The notes under the pieces were generated by a model. It saw nothing but the letters and a program-made list of their open reading frames with translations, did not search any database and was not told where the DNA came from. This document shows, in pieces, positions 55,227-64,000 of a stretch of DNA of 64,000 nucleotides. A program made the translations under genes and the position numbers. The stretch covers positions 186,001 through 250,000 of the forward strand of contig JADZCR010000006.1 of assembly GCA_020851465.1 (NCBI GenBank), given 5' to 3'. Source of the stretch: Phycisphaeraceae bacterium (GTDB taxonomy: Bacteria; Planctomycetota; Phycisphaerae; Phycisphaerales; Phycisphaeraceae). Numbering within the stretch: position 1 is the first letter of the stretch; every line of letters starts with the position of its first letter.

Positions 55227-56546
55227 CTACTCCGGCAGGGCGTAACGGCTGATCGCCACCTCCAGCAGCGAGTCGACCATCTCGTTGAGCGGATTGTAGC
55301 TGCCCTGTTCACGCAGCCGTTCCTGATAGCGGGCTGACAAATAGCGGAAACGCTGTGAGCGGAGCAATTCCTCGATTTCGAGCTGCACTTCGCGGAGCGG
55401 ACGGCCTTTACCCTCCTGGCGCGACTCGTAGAAGATCCACCAGTCGTTGTTACCCGCTTTGATTTGCGGGCTGTATTGGCCGGGCTGGAGTTTTGCGAGT
55501 GCTTCGTTGAGAGGTTCGAGGCCGAACAGCTTTTCCTCGCCGCCAGTGTCATCCATCACTCCGCCCTTGTCGGGCAGGTATCGGTTGAGCCGCGAATTGG
55601 ATGCGAGGTCTTTGAACGGCGTGCCCTCTGCCAGCGCTTCCTTCACACGTTCAGCCGCATCACTGCTGACAGCTCGCAGGATGCGCAGCGTGCGACCGGC
55701 GGGCGGGTTGTATTCCTTATAGTGATCCGAGTAATAACGCTCAATGTCTTTTCGTGTCACGTTAATCTTGGGCAATAGCTTCTGGCGCAGGTAACGCTGC
55801 ACGACGATCTTTTGTCGGCGTTCGGTCATTAACTGATCGACACCCTTGCCCTGGTGCTCACGCAGTCGGATGTCTGCCAGTTTTTCGGACCCTTCTCCCC
55901 AGAACCGCACGATGTCCTGACGCTGGAGCTTGAGGATATTCTGGAGTCCAGCCTGTTCCATGGGGGATAAGTCGCGCTCTGCCTCGCCGAGAATGAGTGA
56001 GTCGAGCAGCATTTCATCAAGACGCTTGGCGATCAGTTCCTTGGCGCGCATCTTGAAAACCACGCGAGGTTCACGCCGTCCGATCGCGGCAAGCTGATCG
56101 CTGATCGGTTCAAAGACGCTCGAAGCGTACATCGGTTGGCCGTTGACCTGACCGACCATCGCGTCAAGCGTGTAAACCTCATCCCCCGGCCGCGTCGCCG
56201 CCGGTCTGCTGGCTGCGACGACAACGGGCTTGGGCAATTTGCTCAGCGCCTTTTCGACGGCGCGTTCGCCGGTTTCATTGTCGTCGGTGCGTGCCGTTGC
56301 ATCGCGCAGGTCTCGTGCCAGCTTGGCGTCTTCAGCGGATTGTCCCTCCGCAGCGTGCGAAGTCTCCGCACCTTGTATCTGCGATGCCGTCTTTGCCGTC
56401 ACCGGCCGTCTCGTCGGTGTGCCTACGAAGTCCGATGGCCGAACCGTGCGTGTGCGGGTCGATCCGCTGCCGTCAAACCACGAGCAGGCGCCCGCAAACA
56501 GGCATAGTGACGCAGCCGCCGGAAGCATCAGGGAGCGAAATTTCAT
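55227..56546 (-). CDS. parvulin-like peptidyl-prolyl isomerase lipoprotein
   Basis: This 439-residue protein is counted from the ATG at 56546, which gives a lipoprotein signal with lipobox LFAGAC. An upstream ATG at 56564 is possible. A long helical SurA-like N-terminal region (residues 130-280) is followed by a parvulin-like domain near residues 300-410, with a divergent active-site region (SSDAAERVKEALAEGTPFKDLASNS, PGQYSPQI). It is probably a periplasmic or outer-membrane chaperone. A TACACT box 7 nt before the ATG could indicate a near-leaderless mRNA. Confidence 0.75.
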   Translation of the reverse strand: MKFRSLMLPAAASLCLFAGACSWFDGSGSTRTRTVRPSDFVGTPTRRPVTAKTASQIQGAETSHAAEGQSAEDAKLARDLRDATARTDDNETGERAVEKALSKLPKPVVVAASRPAATRPGDEVYTLDAMVGQVNGQPMYASSVFEPISDQLAAIGRREPRVVFKMRAKELIAKRLDEMLLDSLILGEAERDLSPMEQAGLQNILKLQRQDIVRFWGEGSEKLADIRLREHQGKGVDQLMTERRQKIVVQRYLRQKLLPKINVTRKDIERYYSDHYKEYNPPAGRTLRILRAVSSDAAERVKEALAEGTPFKDLASNSRLNRYLPDKGGVMDDTGGEEKLFGLEPLNEALAKLQPGQYSPQIKAGNNDWWIFYESRQEGKGRPLREVQLEIEELLRSQRFRYLSARYQERLREQGSYNPLNEMVDSLLEVAISRYALPE

Positions 56547-56590
56547 GGGCGTCAGTGTAACCATCTACGCGAGGGCGCGAAATGAGCCGT

Positions 56591-56875
56591 TCATCGGCGG
56601 ATGGTCAACGGGTCGATCCCCGGCCGGCCGAACTCTCCCGTCGCGGATTCCTCATGCAACTGCCGCTGATGGATGTTTGCCGCCATCTGTCGGCCAAGCT
56701 CCGACAGAAAAGCATCGAGAGCTTCACGCGCTCCTTCGGCGATGAGACGCACGCGGCCGTCACTGAGATTTTCGACGATCCCCGACACGTCATGTCGCCG
56801 TGCAATCTCCGTCGTGCGGTAACGGAATCCGACCCCCTGGACGCGACCAGCGAAATGGACGGTGTAGCGGATCAT
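56591..56875 (-). CDS. acylphosphatase
   Basis: This 94-residue protein has the acylphosphatase signature GRVQGVGFRYRTTEIA, with the catalytic Arg in the loop and the Asn in GIVENLSDGRV. A C-terminal extension of about 20 residues is unusual. It hydrolyses acyl phosphates and its biological substrate is not known. It is encoded 60 bp after yebC. Confidence 0.88.
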   Translation of the reverse strand: MIRYTVHFAGRVQGVGFRYRTTEIARRHDVSGIVENLSDGRVRLIAEGAREALDAFLSELGRQMAANIHQRQLHEESATGEFGRPGIDPLTIRR

Positions 56876-56935
56876 CAATCCGGTCGTGACTCCACGTTGC
56901 GCCGGCTCCGTGGAAACGCGAGCAAAGGAACTGGA

Positions 56936-57682
56936 TCACTTGATGCTCGCCAACTCCGCATCGGGGATTTCAAAGTTGGCATGAACCTTCTGAACGTCGT
57001 CGTAGTCTTCCAATGCTTCCACTAGCGCCAGCACTTTTCGCGCGTCTTCGCCGGATACGGCAATCGTGTTGGTCGGGATCATGGTCAGGCCGGCCGACTC
57101 GATTTTGAGTGATGCCTTCTCGATCGCCTGCCGGACTTTGGCAAACTCTGCAGGCGGCGTGAGCACCCGCCACATCTCACCGTCGTCAATCACGTCATCG
57201 GCTCCGGCCTCCAATGAGGCACTGATCACCGTTTCCTCGTCCGCTGCATTTTTGGGGATGAAGATCTGCCCGCGATTCTGGAATCCATACGCCACGCTGC
57301 CGGGTGAGCCGAGATTTCCGCCGTGCTTCTGAAAGAGCGTCTTGATATCCGGCGCAGTGCGGTTGCGGTTGTCGGTGAGGATTTCGAGCAGGATGGCAAC
57401 TCCTGCGGGACCGTAGCCTTCGTAGATGATGCTTTCGTAGCTGACGCCCTCGAGTTCTCCGGTGCCTTTTTTGATAGCGTTTTCGATGGTGTCGCGCGGC
57501 ATATTTTCCGCGCGGGCGTCATCGACAGCAGCGCGGAGAGCGTAGTTCATGTCCGGGTCGCCTCCGCCGGCGCGGGCAGCCACGATGATGGCGCGGGCAC
57601 ACTTGGTCCACGCCTTGCCGCGCTTGGCGTCCTTGGCGGCTTTTTTGTGCTTGATATTTTTCCACGCGCTGTGACCAGCCAT
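56936..57682 (-). CDS. YebC/PmpR family transcriptional regulator or translation factor
   Basis: This 248-residue protein has the YebC start AGHSAWKNIKHKKAAKDAKRGK, then the classical domain arrangement with GGNLGSPGSVAYGF. GAGGAG lies 5 nt before the ATG. YebC proteins are DNA-binding regulators in some bacteria. Recent work also links them to ribosomes stalled on proline runs. Which role applies here cannot be told. It is the first gene before the acylphosphatase. Confidence 0.95.
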   Translation of the reverse strand: MAGHSAWKNIKHKKAAKDAKRGKAWTKCARAIIVAARAGGGDPDMNYALRAAVDDARAENMPRDTIENAIKKGTGELEGVSYESIIYEGYGPAGVAILLEILTDNRNRTAPDIKTLFQKHGGNLGSPGSVAYGFQNRGQIFIPKNAADEETVISASLEAGADDVIDDGEMWRVLTPPAEFAKVRQAIEKASLKIESAGLTMIPTNTIAVSGEDARKVLALVEALEDYDDVQKVHANFEIPDAELASIK

Positions 57683-57829
57683 GCGATCTCCTCGAAGCGA
57701 ATTATCTTACGGCGCATCAATCGCGCTGACGAATCGACGACATCCGCATTGAAATAATGTCGGCAGGGGGCGGGATCCATGCTCCCACGCGCAGGTGTTG
57801 TGAAAAGCCAGCGGTACCGGCGGAAATCT

Positions 57830-58150
57830 TCAGCCGGTCAGCGCCATTTCCTGACGATGGGAAAACTGCACCGCGATGCGTTGTACGTTTCCCAGCCCCA
57901 GTGAACGCACCACGGTCGCCTCGGCGAGCAAGCCCGAATCAATGACCGCTTGTCCGCGACCCCATGCGATGCCGACTTGAATCCGCTGGCCGGGTACCAG
58001 CAGTGACGGATGGTGAATCTCCAGCAATGCCCCGCTGGCGGAAAGGTTGTCTGTCTGGCCGGCCAGGTAACGCCCCGTCTCGACACAGCGCAATTTCACG
58101 GGGCGCGACAACGGGATGCGTGCGTCTCTGCGGCGTTCGGTTCTGGCCAT
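57830..58150 (-). CDS. PilZ-domain protein
   Basis: This 106-residue protein starts at the ATG at 58150 (GGGAG 7 nt upstream). An open extension to 58195 is not supported. The PilZ fold has the c-di-GMP motifs ERRRDARIPLSRPV (RxxxR) and NLSASGALLEI (D/NxSxxG) intact. It probably senses cyclic-di-GMP, possibly linking the Tad system to surface behaviour. It stands alone. Confidence 0.85.
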   Translation of the reverse strand: MARTERRRDARIPLSRPVKLRCVETGRYLAGQTDNLSASGALLEIHHPSLLVPGQRIQVGIAWGRGQAVIDSGLLAEATVVRSLGLGNVQRIAVQFSHRQEMALTG

Positions 58151-58335
58151 GTCGCGGCTCCCTGAATAGCAGACCCGCCATGACGGCCAGGTCACAGAAT
58201 TTCTATCGGTCCATTCGACGATGCCACTTCATTGGCTAGAATCCTCCGTCACTGTCGGAGGCGAAGTGTATCCGCCACGACTCCGGAGGATTCCGAACAT
58301 ATCCCTAATCCGTGTAAGGATCGTGATTTGTAGTC

Positions 58336-58364
58336 TTGTCCGGCAATGGTGACCTTCCTAGAAT
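58336..58364 (+). promoter_or_regulatory. promoter of the HEAT/TPR gene
   Basis: TTGTCC (58336-58341), a 17-nt spacer and TAGAAT (58359-58364) place the start of transcription about 6 nt before the ATG at 58377, so the leader would be very short. Confidence 0.5.
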
Positions 58365-58376
58365 CACGGCGACCGC

Positions 58377-59069
58377 ATGACCATTGACGGCTCAACATTT
58401 CTCGCGACCGTTCGTCCCGCTCTTGAGAAGGGCAACCCGCGCATGCTCGAGAGCGTGGTTTCGACACGATGGAATTTTCTCGATCTATGTCAGTTGCTTC
58501 AGAACGCGGATGTCGATGTGCGCCGTGTCGCAGCAGTCACGCTCGGCTTCGTGGGTGATATGTCGTGCGTGCCCTGTCTGACCCGCGCACTTCACGACAC
58601 GGATGAGCAGGTCAATCAGATGGCGGATCACGGCCTGTGGTCGATATGGTTTCGTCGCGGCGGCAATGTCCAGGCGATGCAGCCATTCACGCAGGGCACC
58701 TCGCGGCTGGCGGAGGAGAATTATCAGGAGGCGATCAAATCATTCGGAGAGGCGACACGGATCGATCCGCACTTTGCCGAAGCCTACAACCAGTGCGCCA
58801 TCGCCCACTCTTTCCTCGGCCAATGGCGGGAGTCGATCGACGACTGCCAGCGCACCCTCCAGAACCTGCCCACCCACTACGGTGCGCTGAACGGCATGGG
58901 CCACTGTCACACACAGCTTGGTGATCTCCGGCAGGCGCTCGACTGCTACAAACGCGCGCTGGGGATCAATCCACGCATGTCGCTGATTCGATACGCATGT
59001 TCACGCATTGAGAGCCGACTGAAAAACGACTCCTCCGGCCAGTTCAAGGCGATTCATCTCCCCACTTGA
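58377..59069 (+). CDS. HEAT- and TPR-repeat protein
   Basis: This 230-residue soluble protein has one HEAT-like repeat near residues 40-80 (VDVRRVAAVTLGFVGDMSCVPCLTRALHDTD) followed by about three TPR-type repeats from residue 110. The repeats suggest a scaffold for protein-protein contacts. There is no signal peptide. It has its own promoter and no adjacent operon partner. Confidence 0.8.
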   Translation: MTIDGSTFLATVRPALEKGNPRMLESVVSTRWNFLDLCQLLQNADVDVRRVAAVTLGFVGDMSCVPCLTRALHDTDEQVNQMADHGLWSIWFRRGGNVQAMQPFTQGTSRLAEENYQEAIKSFGEATRIDPHFAEAYNQCAIAHSFLGQWRESIDDCQRTLQNLPTHYGALNGMGHCHTQLGDLRQALDCYKRALGINPRMSLIRYACSRIESRLKNDSSGQFKAIHLPT

Positions 59070-59103
59070 AGCGATCCCGTGGATCGAGCGGTGAATCATC
59101 CGC

Positions 59104-60015
59104 TCACTTGACGACTTTCATCTCCTCGAAATCCTCTTTCTGCGCTTCGGGCACGCCGCGATCAGGCAGCGGATCCACTTCATACACGCGGATGTTGTCG
59201 TACCAGTACTGTCCCTGCGGCCAGTAGGGGTAGAGCATCACGCGGATGTAGCGCACGTCTTCGGTGATCTCACGTCCGGTGGGGTCGATAGGTTTCTCAT
59301 GAGTGTAGGTTTTCCACTCATCGCTTCCTCCGACGGAAAACCACTTGGAATAGCGATAGCGCAGCCGATAGCGTACCGGTCTGCCTTTGGCGTCAAGTTC
59401 CGGCTGGCCTCTGGCCTTGCGGAACATCTCCACCGTGGCAGGGGCTTCATCGCCGAAAAAAAGAGGCACTTCCTTTTCATAACCGCGCACAAAGACCTTG
59501 GATGCCGGCCCTTTGGCATCGACGTAAACCTGGTAAGCACGGCCGGGCTTGATCGGAATCAGATCGGACCAGTAATACCCGCCGTCGAGTCCGGCTATCG
59601 TTCCATAACCGGGCACGGGATTAGCTGTTTTTTTCGGTGCTCGGTCGATCGGCGCACCGTTGAGGTAACGCTGCACCCACCAGTTGTACGCCTGCCGCTG
59701 ATCGACGTCGGTGTCGATCATGATCGCCTTGCCGTGCTCCGGTGCGGTTGGATCGGCCTGCCAATGCCAGACCAGCCCTTCGATGCGTTGCCAGTGTTTG
59801 GGGGAATCCTTTTTTTCACCCTCACCGGCCTGTTCAAAATCACCATTGGGCATGAGATTGTCGCCGGTCGGTGTTTCTCCGGCTTCAATGGCGGGCGGCG
59901 GTGCGGGCTGGGTCTGCGGCGCGGGTTCCGCCAGCGCTGCCGCGCAGAGCAGCAGCATCAGTGCAACGACGGAAAAATCCCGCAGCCGTCCGTGGAACCT
60001 GAAATTCGACTTCAT
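59104..60015 (-). CDS. exported jelly-roll-like protein
   Basis: This 303-residue protein has a signal peptide (MLLLCAAALAEP) and an APQTQPAPPP linker, then a beta-rich domain with NLMPNGDFEQ, WYDNIRVYEV and YYWSDLIPIKPGRAYQVYVDAKG segments characteristic of galactose-binding-like jelly rolls. Its ATG overlaps the stop of the PA14-PKD gene by 4 bp. The two proteins probably function together at the cell surface. Confidence 0.7.
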   Translation of the reverse strand: MKSNFRFHGRLRDFSVVALMLLLCAAALAEPAPQTQPAPPPAIEAGETPTGDNLMPNGDFEQAGEGEKKDSPKHWQRIEGLVWHWQADPTAPEHGKAIMIDTDVDQRQAYNWWVQRYLNGAPIDRAPKKTANPVPGYGTIAGLDGGYYWSDLIPIKPGRAYQVYVDAKGPASKVFVRGYEKEVPLFFGDEAPATVEMFRKARGQPELDAKGRPVRYRLRYRYSKWFSVGGSDEWKTYTHEKPIDPTGREITEDVRYIRVMLYPYWPQGQYWYDNIRVYEVDPLPDRGVPEAQKEDFEEMKVVK

Positions 60016-62369
60016 GGTTTTCCTCCTGCATTGGTCGGCACATCGTTTTCCGCCAGGGCCTTGATCGCCTGATCGCGGTAGGTACCGCTCAGACCCGACT
60101 TGACCAGTCCCTTGAGTGTGCGTGTGTAAGCGTCAATATCGCCCAGATCACGATAAGCCTGCGCGAGCGTCCAGCGGGCCTCAGCCTCGAACTCCGCTCC
60201 CTGTGCGAGGTCAATCGCCAGCCGCATCGGTTTGATCGTCGCTGCCGGCCTGCCCTGGAGCCGCTCGATTTTCGCCAGATAAAAAAGCACCGTGCCGCGA
60301 ATCTGATCGGAAGGCACTTCATAACGCCAGCTCTGGGCGATTCGCATCGCATCCTCGACGCGGTGACGCTCCAATGCCTGCTCGATGGCCTCCGGAAACG
60401 CGCCGACCTTTGAGACCTTGACCTGCGGGGGCATCGGCGATTCCGCCAGCGCCTCGGCTGTTTTGTAATCCTCGCTCGCCTGCTCGATCTGCCTCGCATA
60501 CAGCCGCGCATCACCGATGGCGATGGTCGCCTCGCGGAAGGCCGCCTGCATCTTCCGGCGAATGCCTGCTTTTTTCGCTTCGTCCTTCGCCTGGTTGTAA
60601 AGCCCTTGTGCCGTCTCCGCGTCGCCGACATCAATGCCGACAACCCGGATCAAGCGTGCGTAGGCTTTAACCCGCTCGATCGGGTCCGATTCCTTTTCGA
60701 TGGCTGCCTTGAGATGGGCGACGACTTGTCGCGCTTCGTCGGCAGTCATGGCGCTGCCAGAAATGCTGGACTTACCCAGAGCTGCTGAGGTCGCCAGCAG
60801 CAGGTGCATGTCCGCCAGATCGTCGGGAGTAATGTCGCTCCGCGTCGTCGCCTGGTTGGCCGCCGTTTTCACCAGCTCACGCTCGCCCGCCTCGTCAGCG
60901 AGCCGCGCCAACTCCGCCAGCGAGGGCGTAGCGAGTTTGCCGATGTCATAGCCCTTGGCGATCGCGACATAGGGTGCCGCCTGACCATTCTTGAAACTAC
61001 GGGCGATGTGATCGATCTGAAACACCCGCAACGGCCAAGTCCGTGAAACCTGCCTGCCTGTCGGATCGGTCGCGGTCATCGTCACCGTGTAGCTGCCGAG
61101 TTTGAGATAGAGGTGCTCGACCCTGGCTCCTTCCGCGCTCAAGCCATCACCGAACGACCAGGAGAATTTCCATGCAGCCAGTGCGGAGGGTGAGTTGGCA
61201 GGAGCGTCTTTCCCCGTATCGGTCATCGCTGCGCCTGCGTCCGCGATGAAATGGTAAAGCGTGTGCTGCCCCTCCTTGCGGGCGGGCGGCCAACGACTGC
61301 TGACGAGTTCGATGCGGGGCATGACGGTCGGGTGTACGTTGGCTCCCTGTGCGTCCGCCTGTTCATAAAGCCGAACATAACCTCGGTGCGGCTGAGGAAA
61401 GCAGTCATTGGGAATGCCGACATACGCTCCGCCTCCGGGCGGCTCGTAACCCAGGAAAGCCATCTGAAAAAGCAGGGCTTCCTCCTGCAGGTATTCGACG
61501 TAGTGCAGGCCGGCTTCGAGACGAAGCTCGACATTTTTTTGGCCGTACTTTCCGCGCTCCTCGGTATGGCGTCCGGGCCAGTTCACCAGATCCTTGCCGT
61601 CGAGAAAGCTGAAACTCGCCTCATTGGATGCGGTGCAGAACCCGTATTGACCCGCCGCGGGAATCTTCAGCCAGCCGCGATAGACGCTGATGTAATTATC
61701 CGAGTCGCCGAAAGGATTCATCCCGTCGCTGATGTTGGCCCGGTAGCCTGATCCGTCGAGGCCGGGTGAGGTAGCGATGAGCTGGGCCATTTGGTCGATC
61801 GTTTCGGGATTGGCTGCTGCCGGATCGCGCCGCATGGTCGTGAGTACCAGGCCAGCCTTGGGAATCCAGCCGTCAGCATCGGGGCCTGCGGTCGGCGGGC
61901 CTTTGCCCGGAGCCGGATCGACGACAGCGCGGAGCGGATCGACCGGGGCGTCAGCTTTGCCAAAATAAATCGTGAACACCGAACCCGGCGAGGCGCACCG
62001 AAAGCTGATGAGCGAGTCGCGGGCGGGATCGTGGGCGGTGATCTGGTAGGGCACGGGTGCGCCCTGGGCGTCGAAGACGCGATAGTCGTCGCCGCTCCGG
62101 GTCGCCAGACCAGCATGGATGATGCGAACCGCTGCAACATCGACCCCCGCACTACCCACGCTTTCCACACCCACCACAGCCCGGCAGGACCAGCCGGGAG
62201 CCAGCCACGGCTCGGCAACGGCCCCGGAAACGGACAAGCCCCAAATCGTCAGGGCGGCGAACAGGGCAGCGGTCGGTGTGAGATGAACTCTGAGCCGGAG
62301 CATGAGGCTTTCCAGGAATCGAGCCGGACGGGTGACGGGCCGCCCGCGTTCCGCGAGTCGTTTATTCAT
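60012..62369 (-). CDS. exported PA14-PKD-TPR multidomain protein
   Basis: This protein has 785 residues from the ATG at 62369 (an alternative ATG at 62303 gives a cleaner signal peptide). After the signal, an N-terminal beta domain (residues 45-160) resembles DUF2341-like sugar-binding domains. A PA14-like region (about 205-330) and one PKD domain (about 380-450; WSFGDGLSAEGARVEHLYLK) follow. The C-terminal 300 residues are TPR-like helices. This suggests a surface protein that binds polymers through PA14/PKD and partners through TPR. The stop overlaps the next gene start by 4 bp. The promoter at 62376-62404 supports a leaderless transcript. Confidence 0.8.
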   Translation of the reverse strand: MNKRLAERGRPVTRPARFLESLMLRLRVHLTPTAALFAALTIWGLSVSGAVAEPWLAPGWSCRAVVGVESVGSAGVDVAAVRIIHAGLATRSGDDYRVFDAQGAPVPYQITAHDPARDSLISFRCASPGSVFTIYFGKADAPVDPLRAVVDPAPGKGPPTAGPDADGWIPKAGLVLTTMRRDPAAANPETIDQMAQLIATSPGLDGSGYRANISDGMNPFGDSDNYISVYRGWLKIPAAGQYGFCTASNEASFSFLDGKDLVNWPGRHTEERGKYGQKNVELRLEAGLHYVEYLQEEALLFQMAFLGYEPPGGGAYVGIPNDCFPQPHRGYVRLYEQADAQGANVHPTVMPRIELVSSRWPPARKEGQHTLYHFIADAGAAMTDTGKDAPANSPSALAAWKFSWSFGDGLSAEGARVEHLYLKLGSYTVTMTATDPTGRQVSRTWPLRVFQIDHIARSFKNGQAAPYVAIAKGYDIGKLATPSLAELARLADEAGERELVKTAANQATTRSDITPDDLADMHLLLATSAALGKSSISGSAMTADEARQVVAHLKAAIEKESDPIERVKAYARLIRVVGIDVGDAETAQGLYNQAKDEAKKAGIRRKMQAAFREATIAIGDARLYARQIEQASEDYKTAEALAESPMPPQVKVSKVGAFPEAIEQALERHRVEDAMRIAQSWRYEVPSDQIRGTVLFYLAKIERLQGRPAATIKPMRLAIDLAQGAEFEAEARWTLAQAYRDLGDIDAYTRTLKGLVKSGLSGTYRDQAIKALAENDVPTNAGGKP

Positions 62370-62375
62370 AGAACA

Positions 62376-62404
62376 ATTTTAGCAATCTTCGTCAGGAAAG
62401 TCAA
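62376..62404 (-). promoter_or_regulatory. promoter of the PA14-PKD gene (leaderless candidate)
   Basis: On the minus strand TTGACT (62399-62404), a 17-nt spacer and TAAAAT (62376-62381) end exactly 6 nt before the ATG at 62369. The -35 and -10 each match 5 of 6 positions. Confidence 0.65.
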
Positions 62405-62428
62405 CAATTTATTTAACGATAATTGCGC

Positions 62429-64000
62429 CTACTCGCCTGACCCGCTCAGGGCCTTGTAGTACGCGCCTACGAGGTCTTCGTATCCTTCAGGCAAGGCCTG
62501 CTGCGAACCATTGCTGATCTGCTGGCGCAGCTCCGGCGGGAGGTTGCCGGCTTTCTGGAGCGACAGGTTCACCGCTTCGTCGATCGGGTTCTGCTCCGCC
62601 TTCAGCTCGCTGATGGCCGTCTTGCGCTTTCGGGCAGCATCTTCATATTTCAAGTCGCGCAGGTCCTGCTCGGCGCTTTCCATCAGTTGCAGGGCGCGAT
62701 TCACCCGCGAGGAGGATCGGCCGACGTTTTCCAGTTGTTTGGCCACCTGCTGCGCCCGTTCGCGGAGCTGCTGTTGATTCTCCGTAAGCCGGGCCATGTC
62801 CTTGATGAAGTCCGGCTTGGTGCCGCCCTGGAGACCGACCATTCCTCCGCCGGTCTTTTTGCCTCCGCCGGTCGCCCCGCGCGGATCGAGTTGTTTCTTC
62901 GTCTTGGGATTGCCTTCCTGATATTTTTCGTTGGTCACTCGTGCGGGAGTGGGGCGGCCTTCCATGCCTGCTGACTCATCGCCCTGCATCTGGCCGGAGG
63001 ATCGTCCGCGCCGACCGGAGCCTGTGCGGCCTGTTACCTCGTGCGCGTGGGGTAGCTGATTCCCCGTCTTGCCCTGTCCGCTGAAAGTGCTCAGCGGGCC
63101 GTCAACGATATCCCACCCGCCTTGCGGCAGGTCGCCGCCCCATGAGCTGGTCATGTCGTCGGCTTCCTCGTCAAACTCATCGAGGTCTTCGATCAGGTCG
63201 CCGATAAGGTCCTGCATGTTCGAGGGCAGCGGGGCCGGCTGGACCTGGAATTTACCTTCGGGCGGCTCCTCCATCGCCCAACGTACCGCGTCGCCGCTCT
63301 GGGCCATCCAGACCTCAAGGTCTTCGAGCACCTTGGTGCTGATGACTTTCATGCCCTCCTCCGATGGCGTGGCGATTTCCTCGGTGGGGCCGCGTTTTTT
63401 CTTCTCGATATCCTCAAAAATCGCCGGCAGCGTTTCTGCAAGCTGGGTATCGTTAACGAAGCCTTCGGGCAGTTTCGCGATGGCGTCCACGGAATCTTTC
63501 GCCCACTGCTTCCAGCGGTCCAGCCGGTGCTGCGCATCCGACAGTGCTTCGTTGTCCTCGCCGCTGGATTCCTCGCCTGCGCGCTTGGTCAGCTTCTCGT
63601 ATTTCTCCTTGAGATCGCGCTGCTCCGCGAGAAAGCTATCGAGGTCCTTCGCCAGCTTGCCCATCGTTACTTGCACTTCTTTGTGTGCAGCTTGATCCGT
63701 CCGGGCGATTTTGCGCAGCTCCTCACGCACAGCCTGATCGCGGTTGAGGCGCTGCAACAGTTCCTCAAGCTTGGCGATGATCTCGTCCTGCACAGGCAGA
63801 CTCGACGCAGCGAACGCTTTGCCCGCTTCGAGCTGCGTAGCGTCACGGTAGCTCTCCAGCATCGTGATGGTCCTGGCCATCGGGTCCGACGCGAGATTGC
63901 GCAGCTCGTCGATCATCGTCTGCGCAGGAAACGCATTCTTCTGCATCACGTCCGCCAGTTGGTTTGTGCCGCGACGAATCTCGACCTGCCGTTCGACAAG
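62429..64000 (-). CDS. large helical/coiled-coil protein, N-terminus outside the window
   Basis: The frame is open to the right edge of the window and continues upstream, so the gene is incomplete at its 5' end. At least 523 residues are visible. Most is predicted helical coiled coil (ELRKIARTDQAAHKEVQ, EQRDLKEKYEKLTK) with an internal Gly/Arg-rich low-complexity region (GRTGSGRRGRSSGQMQGDES) and a basic KKTGGGMVGLQGGTKPDF segment. The family is not recognised. It is probably co-directional with the PA14-PKD gene but not obviously co-transcribed, because a promoter lies between them. Confidence 0.75.
   Translation of the reverse strand, partial: LVERQVEIRRGTNQLADVMQKNAFPAQTMIDELRNLASDPMARTITMLESYRDATQLEAGKAFAASSLPVQDEIIAKLEELLQRLNRDQAVREELRKIARTDQAAHKEVQVTMGKLAKDLDSFLAEQRDLKEKYEKLTKRAGEESSGEDNEALSDAQHRLDRWKQWAKDSVDAIAKLPEGFVNDTQLAETLPAIFEDIEKKKRGPTEEIATPSEEGMKVISTKVLEDLEVWMAQSGDAVRWAMEEPPEGKFQVQPAPLPSNMQDLIGDLIEDLDEFDEEADDMTSSWGGDLPQGGWDIVDGPLSTFSGQGKTGNQLPHAHEVTGRTGSGRRGRSSGQMQGDESAGMEGRPTPARVTNEKYQEGNPKTKKQLDPRGATGGGKKTGGGMVGLQGGTKPDFIKDMARLTENQQQLRERAQQVAKQLENVGRSSSRVNRALQLMESAEQDLRDLKYEDAARKRKTAISELKAEQNPIDEAVNLSLQKAGNLPPELRQQISNGSQQALPEGYEDLVGAYYKALSGSGE

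Noticed and set aside
1..64000. CRISPR arrays, insertion sequences, prophage or integrase genes
   Set aside because: No repeat-spacer pattern, transposase-like protein or terminal inverted repeats were seen by reading; the low-GC island has no mobility gene.

Overview
The window is a bacterial chromosome segment of roughly 60% GC with protein-coding genes on both strands. Three things suggest a planctomycete, most likely of the Phycisphaerae: many large secreted or lipid-anchored proteins carrying Pro/Thr/Gln-rich linkers, a Ser/Thr kinase and FHA proteins placed inside a Tad pilus locus, and the general gene repertoire. This placement is inferred from style and gene content. No rRNA or other decisive phylogenetic marker is present.

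Left part (1-19.5 kb). Minus-strand ydbH-ynbE-ydbL genes form a tightly overlapping envelope lipid-transport-type operon, flanked by two tRNA-Thr genes (UGU and CGU). Next come a two-unit M16 peptidase, a CorC/CNNM-type membrane protein, an alpha/beta hydrolase, small lipoproteins, a DUF2726 protein, tRNA-Val(CAC), a zinc-ribbon protein, convergent tatC and tatA, a DksA-like protein with a half-lost zinc site, and a PIG-L deacetylase paired with a NagB-like protein that lacks the usual catalytic aspartate.

Middle part (19.6-38.5 kb). This is mostly housekeeping: metH, uppP, a zinc alcohol dehydrogenase, nadK, sppA, ispD, an RRM RNA-binding protein, crcB, a class IV aminotransferase, rpmE, prfA, a 927-residue secreted protein, trpB and a FeeM-like N-acyltransferase. 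Several of these genes have a -10-like box exactly 6 nt before the start codon and no Shine-Dalgarno sequence, which suggests leaderless mRNAs.

Right part (38.5-54.8 kb). A long minus-strand Tad/Flp secretion locus holds two CpaF/TadA ATPases (one with an N-terminal FHA domain), TadB, TadC, CpaB, a prepilin peptidase, two short Flp-like prepilins, three TadE/TadG-type proteins, a transmembrane Ser/Thr kinase with a TPR-like region and a separate FHA protein. No secretin and no TadZ/CpaE is visible. A low-GC methyltransferase gene interrupts the cluster. The kinase-FHA combination suggests that pilus assembly or secretion is controlled by phosphorylation.

Far right (54.8-64 kb). YraN, a parvulin-like lipoprotein, acylphosphatase, YebC, a PilZ protein and a HEAT/TPR protein are followed by a minus-strand group of large secreted or coiled-coil proteins (PA14-PKD-TPR, a jelly-roll-like partner, and a helical protein running off the window end).
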